A stretch of 64,000 nucleotides of DNA from Opitutaceae bacterium. GTDB lineage: Bacteria > Verrucomicrobiota > Verrucomicrobiia > Opitutales > Opitutaceae. Each line of letters opens with the position of its first letter. The stretch's first letter is position 1. The notes beneath the pieces were generated by a model, which searched no databases, was not told the origin of the DNA, and saw only the letters and a list, made by a program, of their open reading frames with translations. Of this stretch, positions 60,440-64,000 are shown one piece after another. The stretch spans positions 189 to 64,188 of the forward strand of contig PLXR01000161.1 in NCBI GenBank assembly GCA_003151495.1. Reading direction: 5' to 3'. A program made the position numbers and the translations under genes.

Positions 60440-61855
60440 ATGGCGCGCAGTTACGACCTTGTGGCCATCGGGGGCGGATCCGCCGGCTTCAACGCAGCCC
60501 GGGTCGCAGCGGGGCTCGGCCAGCGCGTCGCCGTGATCGACGGCGCGAGGGAGCTTGGCGGCCTCTGCATCCTGAGGGGCTGCATGCCCTCGAAGACGCT
60601 GATCTACGCTGCCGAGGTTCTCCACCTCGCCCGCAGCGCCCCGAGTTTCGGACTCAGGGTCGCCGGGGCGACCGCCGACATGGCCGCCGTGCATGCCCGG
60701 AAACGGAGGATCATCGCGGAGTTCGCGGCGGATCGAGCGAGGCACCTCAAGTCGGGAGCCTTCGACCTGATCCGGGGATCGGCGCGGTTCGTGGACCCCC
60801 ACACCGTGGCGCTGGACGACGGAAGCAGGGTGCGGGCCTCCCGCTTCCTTATAGGCACCGGCTCGAGGGTGAGCGTGCCCCCGCTTCCCGGGCTGGCGGC
60901 CGCCCGTTTCTGGACGAGCGACGACGTGCTCGAGATTGATTGTGTTCCCCGGAGCGTGATTGTGCTGGGAGGGGGAATCGTCGCATGCGAGTTGGCCCAG
61001 TTCCTGGCCAGGATTGGCACCCGAGTGTGCCTGATCCAGCGCAGCAAGAACCTCCTCCGGGAGCACTCGCCCGAGTCCTCTAGGGTCGTGAGGCAGGCGT
61101 TCCTGGACGAGGGCATGGAGGTTCACACCGGCACGCGAATCATCGGCATTCGATCTGGTCCAGCGGGCACCACCGTCAGGTTCAGGGCGGGGCGAAAAAC
61201 CCTCGTGAGGAGGGCGCAACACCTCTTCAACGCCCTCGGCAGAGAGCCGGAGACCTCGGGCCTAAATCTTGCGGCGGCGGGCGTGAGGACGGCGCCCAAT
61301 GGCAGGATCCTCACAAACCGATGGCAACAGACAAGCGCGCGCCACATCTACGCGGCCGGGGACTGCTGCGGCCCCCACGAGATCGTTCATGTGGCCATCC
61401 AGCAGGCCGAGCTTGCCGCCCGCCACGCCGCTGGGCTAAAGGGACTGAAGCCGCTGGACGAGAGGATGCTGCTTAGCGTCGTGTTTACCGATCCGCAGAT
61501 CGGCACCATCGGTTGGCAGGAAAGGGATCTCGTGGAGCACGGCAGGCGCTACGTGGCGGCGAGCTACCCCTTCAACGACCACGGCAAGTCCATGCTCATG
61601 AACGCGAACTATGGCTTCGTGAAGGTCCTCGCCGACCCGAGGCGAGGCAGGATCCTGGGGGCCGAGATCGTGGGCAAGGACGCCGGGGAGCTCATCCATT
61701 GTTTTTCGGGGCCGCTCGCCATGGGCGCAACGGTACACGACCTGCTCCGGGCCCCATGGTACCACCCGACCCTCTCCGAGATCATCACCTATCCCCTCGA
61801 GGAGATCGCCGACAAGATCCGCAGGCCCGCGCCTACCCGGACCCTGCGCCACTGA
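60440..61855 (+). CDS. FAD-dependent pyridine nucleotide-disulfide oxidoreductase
   Basis: 471 residues. Class I disulfide reductase fold, like dihydrolipoamide dehydrogenase or mercuric reductase. FAD-binding motif DLVAIGGGSAGFNAARVAA. Redox pair in GGLCILRGCMPSKTL (CxxxxC). NAD(P) motif VIVLGGGIVACELAQFLARIG. Second FAD segment HIYAAGDCCG. The C-terminal catalytic His is in WYHPTLSEIITYPLEE. No 2-oxoacid dehydrogenase genes or HMA domain are present, so the substrate is unknown. It follows the sugar transferase directly, and its end overlaps the 3' end of hisA by 23 bp. Confidence 0.93.
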   Translation: MARSYDLVAIGGGSAGFNAARVAAGLGQRVAVIDGARELGGLCILRGCMPSKTLIYAAEVLHLARSAPSFGLRVAGATADMAAVHARKRRIIAEFAADRARHLKSGAFDLIRGSARFVDPHTVALDDGSRVRASRFLIGTGSRVSVPPLPGLAAARFWTSDDVLEIDCVPRSVIVLGGGIVACELAQFLARIGTRVCLIQRSKNLLREHSPESSRVVRQAFLDEGMEVHTGTRIIGIRSGPAGTTVRFRAGRKTLVRRAQHLFNALGREPETSGLNLAAAGVRTAPNGRILTNRWQQTSARHIYAAGDCCGPHEIVHVAIQQAELAARHAAGLKGLKPLDERMLLSVVFTDPQIGTIGWQERDLVEHGRRYVAASYPFNDHGKSMLMNANYGFVKVLADPRRGRILGAEIVGKDAGELIHCFSGPLAMGATVHDLLRAPWYHPTLSEIITYPLEEIADKIRRPAPTRTLRH

Positions 61856-62570
61856 TGCCCAGGAGGTCCGCAAGGTCCACCTTTCGCTCGTAGAGGGCCT
61901 TCCCGATGATGACGCCCTCGAGGTTCGGGCTCTCCTGGCGGATCTCGATCAGCTCGAGGACGTCGTCCCTTGAGCTCACGCCGCCGCTCGCGATGATGTT
62001 GGTCCTCACGGCGCCAAGCATGGTCTCCTGGGCGGGCAGGTTGGGCCCGGTGAGCATGCCGTCCGTGCCGACGTCCGTGTGGATGAGGGTCGATACTCCA
62101 AGGGCATCCATCCTTCGCGCCATCCCGAGCGCCGAGTCCCCCGTGGTGTCCACCCAGCCCTTCACCGCCACCTTGCCGTCCCTGGCGTCGATCCCCACCG
62201 CGATCCGCCCGCCGTAGGCCGCCACGAGCTCGGAGATGAACGCCTCGCTCTCGGCCGCGCGCGTGCCGATCACCACGCGGGCGATTCCCATCTTGAGCGC
62301 GCTGTCGACGGCCGCGCGGGTCCTCATGCCTCCGCCGAGCTGGACCTTCAGGCCGAGACGGGCGATCCGCTCCACGACGGCGAGGTTTCGCGGCTCCCCG
62401 GAAAACGCGCCGTCGAGGTCAACCACGTGCACCCATTTCGCGCCTGCGGCCTTGAACCCCGACGCGACCTCGGCGGGGTCCTCGGCGTAGACCGTCTCGG
62501 CATCCGCACGGCCCTGGGTCAGCCGGACGCAGCGTCCTCCCTTTATGTCGATCGCGGGATAGATGGTCAC
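61833..62570 (-). CDS. hisA: Phosphoribosylformimino-5-aminoimidazole carboxamide ribotide isomerase
   Basis: 245 residues from GTG 62570, chosen because the family starts at TIYPAIDIKGG; the longer frame to 62672 has no homology. Histidine pathway isomerase (ProFAR to PRFAR), a (beta/alpha)8 barrel. Catalytic Asp lies in AIDIKGGRCVRL, the second in STLIHTDVGTDGM. Phosphate-binding loops are KVQLGGGMRTRAA and IIASGGVSSRDD. It is convergent with the oxidoreductase gene; no other his gene adjoins it. Confidence 0.95.
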   Translation of the reverse strand: MTIYPAIDIKGGRCVRLTQGRADAETVYAEDPAEVASGFKAAGAKWVHVVDLDGAFSGEPRNLAVVERIARLGLKVQLGGGMRTRAAVDSALKMGIARVVIGTRAAESEAFISELVAAYGGRIAVGIDARDGKVAVKGWVDTTGDSALGMARRMDALGVSTLIHTDVGTDGMLTGPNLPAQETMLGAVRTNIIASGGVSSRDDVLELIEIRQESPNLEGVIIGKALYERKVDLADLLGISGAGSG

Positions 62571-62674
62571 TGGGCGTAAAGCTTCCAAGTACCCGACCAG
62601 ACGCAAAGGTATTTTTCCCCGTTGCGATCCCCGTGGTTTGGGGCGAGGTTTGTCGCCTTCCCACCCTCCCATAG

Positions 62675-63742
62675 ATGCCGCCCTACACGCCCCCCGCCTT
62701 CCTGACGGAACTCCTCCACGCCCGCTCCCCTTCCGGCTATGAGGCCGAGGCCCAGGCGGTGTTCGAGCGCCATGTGAGGCCCGCGGCCGACACGTTCACC
62801 GGGGACGCCCTTGGCAACCGGATCGCAACGCTCAACCCCCCCGGGAGCCCGACCCTGATGCTCGCGGGCCACATCGACGAGCTCGGCCTTATCATCACCT
62901 ACATCAACAAGGACGGGTTCATCTACTTCGACACTATCGGGGGCCATGACAGAACCGTGATCTCGGGGCGTCGGGTGGTGATCCAGACCGAGAAGGGCCC
63001 GGTGATGGGCGTGACCGGGAAACGCGCCGTGCACCTCATGGACGAGGCCGACCGCAAGAAGGTGCCGGAGATCCATGAGATATGGATCGACATCGGCGCC
63101 AGGACCAAGGCGGAGGCCCTGGAGCGGGTCTCCATCGGCGACGCGGCCACCTACGACCACGAGTTCGGGATGATCCACGGCACGATCGGCACCGCGCGCG
63201 CCTTCGACAACAAGGTGGGGGCCTACATCGTCGGCGAGACGCTGATCCGCCTCGCCGCGGGAGCCAAGAAGCCCGCCGCAAGGATCGTGGCAGTCGCGAC
63301 CTCCCAGGAGGAGATCGGCGTCAGGGGGGCCATGGGCTCGGGATATTCCGTCGACCCCCAGGTCGCCCTCATTGTCGACGTGGGCCATGCGACCGACCAT
63401 CCCGACTGCGACCACCGCAAGTTCGGCGAGACCAAGCTCGGGGGAGGCCCCATGTTATGCAGGGGCCCCAACATCAGCCCGAAGGTCTACGAGGGCCTAG
63501 TGAGGGCGGCCAAGAAGCTCAGGATCCCCTACCAGGTTGAGGGCGACCCGCGCCCCACCGGCACCGACGCCCGCGCGATCCAGGTCGCCCGCGGCGGCGT
63601 GGCCACGGGGGTGATAAGCATCCCCCTGCGCTACATGCACACCCCCAGCGAGATCGTCGACCTCGAGGACGTGGAGCGGTGCGTGAAGCTCTTCGTGGAA
63701 TTCGCCAGGTCGGTCCCGAAGGGCGACTACACCACCTGGTGA
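62675..63742 (+). CDS. M42-family metallopeptidase (aminopeptidase)
   Basis: 355 residues. Cytoplasmic co-catalytic metal aminopeptidase of the tetrahedral TET type. The first metal His-Asp motif is MLAGHIDELGLIIT. TARAFDNKVGAYIVGETL has the bridging Asp. ATSQEEIGVRGAM contains the catalytic Glu pair, and ALIVDVGHATDHP the next Asp. RYMHTPSEIVDLEDVERCVKL with the last His ends the protein. The start is ATG 62675; the divergent hisA begins 104 bp away. It converges on clpX. Confidence 0.95.
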   Translation: MPPYTPPAFLTELLHARSPSGYEAEAQAVFERHVRPAADTFTGDALGNRIATLNPPGSPTLMLAGHIDELGLIITYINKDGFIYFDTIGGHDRTVISGRRVVIQTEKGPVMGVTGKRAVHLMDEADRKKVPEIHEIWIDIGARTKAEALERVSIGDAATYDHEFGMIHGTIGTARAFDNKVGAYIVGETLIRLAAGAKKPAARIVAVATSQEEIGVRGAMGSGYSVDPQVALIVDVGHATDHPDCDHRKFGETKLGGGPMLCRGPNISPKVYEGLVRAAKKLRIPYQVEGDPRPTGTDARAIQVARGGVATGVISIPLRYMHTPSEIVDLEDVERCVKLFVEFARSVPKGDYTTW

Positions 63743-63767
63743 TCCCAGCCGGGGCGCCGCACGGCGT

Positions 63768-64000
63768 CTAGGCCGCGTTCTCAGTCGGGGTGGCCTTGGC
63801 GGCTCGCTTGACCGTCGGCCTGCGCCTGCCCGCCACGGATGCGGCGTCCACGATGACTTCCGTGACATCCTCCTGCTGCGGCAGGTCGTACATGACCTCG
63901 AGCATGATGCCCTCCAAAATTGCTCGGAGCGCCCTCGCGCCCGTCTTCAGCTCGATCGCCTTCGCCGCGATCGCCTTGACCGCGTCTGAGGTGAACCGCA
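63768..64000 (-). CDS. clpX: ATP-dependent Clp protease ATP-binding subunit ClpX, C-terminal end only
   Basis: Partial; the gene enters from the right edge and ends at 63768. The 76 visible residues read [19 protein letters not shown], then [20 protein letters not shown], which is the conserved ClpX C-terminal sensor-2 region. A basic tail with [17 protein letters not shown] follows. ClpX unfolds proteins for ClpP. It is convergent with the M42 peptidase gene, 25 bp apart. Confidence 0.93.
   Translation of the reverse strand, partial: RFTSDAVKAIAAKAIELKTGARALRAILEGIMLEVMYDLPQQEDVTEVIVDAASVAGRRRPTVKRAAKATPTENAA

Noticed and set aside
1-64000. CRISPR arrays, rRNA genes, insertion sequences or prophage genes
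   Set aside because: No regularly spaced repeats, rRNA-like sequence, transposase or phage structural gene was recognised on either strand.

Overview
The window is high-GC, densely packed bacterial chromosome. Gene content and the style of the proteins (Chlamydia-like ribonucleotide reductase with an Asp-to-Glu and Tyr-to-Leu R2 subunit, LPS genes, large PAS-rich hybrid kinases, TIR-TPR proteins) suggest a member of the PVC group, most likely Verrucomicrobiota of the Opitutaceae type. That placement is inference; there is no rRNA here.

Layout. (1) 1-6.1 kb, minus strand: class I ribonucleotide reductase genes nrdB then nrdA, with dinB (DNA polymerase IV) upstream. nrdA is interrupted at its first catalytic cysteine by a 436-residue intein with a LAGLIDADG endonuclease. 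The nrdB leader carries two NrdR-like boxes 32 bp apart and a long inverted repeat. (2) 6.5-12.4 kb: an ECF sigma factor converging on a response regulator and a 1508-residue hybrid histidine kinase. (3) 12.4-20.1 kb, minus strand: housekeeping run aroB, an unknown gene, lpxA, pdxA, an IscA-type protein, infC, an AmiC-type amidase and a YcaQ-type glycosylase. (4) 20.1-27.5 kb, minus strand: a tightly coupled operon resembling part of a type IV secretion system (VirB2, B3, B4, lipoprotein, B5 and B6-like), ending in a polytopic membrane protein. (5) 27.7-31.7 kb: an acyltransferase, then a TIR-TM-TPR gene between tRNA 3'-end-like sequences, a cluster of GTTAAACGC repeats and an intact tRNA-Gly(CCC); this looks like a small island at a tRNA gene.

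(6) 32-60.4 kb, plus strand: a large surface-polysaccharide (O-antigen/exopolysaccharide) cluster. It holds an ABC-2 exporter pair (Wzm/Wzt-like), about 13 glycosyltransferases, two FkbM methyltransferases, two hexapeptide acetyltransferases, a PIG-L deacetylase, asparagine synthetase, a Wzy-like polymerase, a WaaL-like ligase and a polyprenyl-phosphate sugar transferase. Many junctions are 4-base stop/start overlaps. A small housekeeping block (recR, ybaB, and a DJ-1 gene) sits inside it at 44.3-45.9 kb. (7) 60.4-64 kb: a flavin disulfide oxidoreductase, hisA, an M42 peptidase and the C-terminal end of clpX.

Most noteworthy are the NrdA intein with its unusual R2 partner and regulatory leader, the TIR island at tRNA-Gly, and the incomplete T4SS-like operon.
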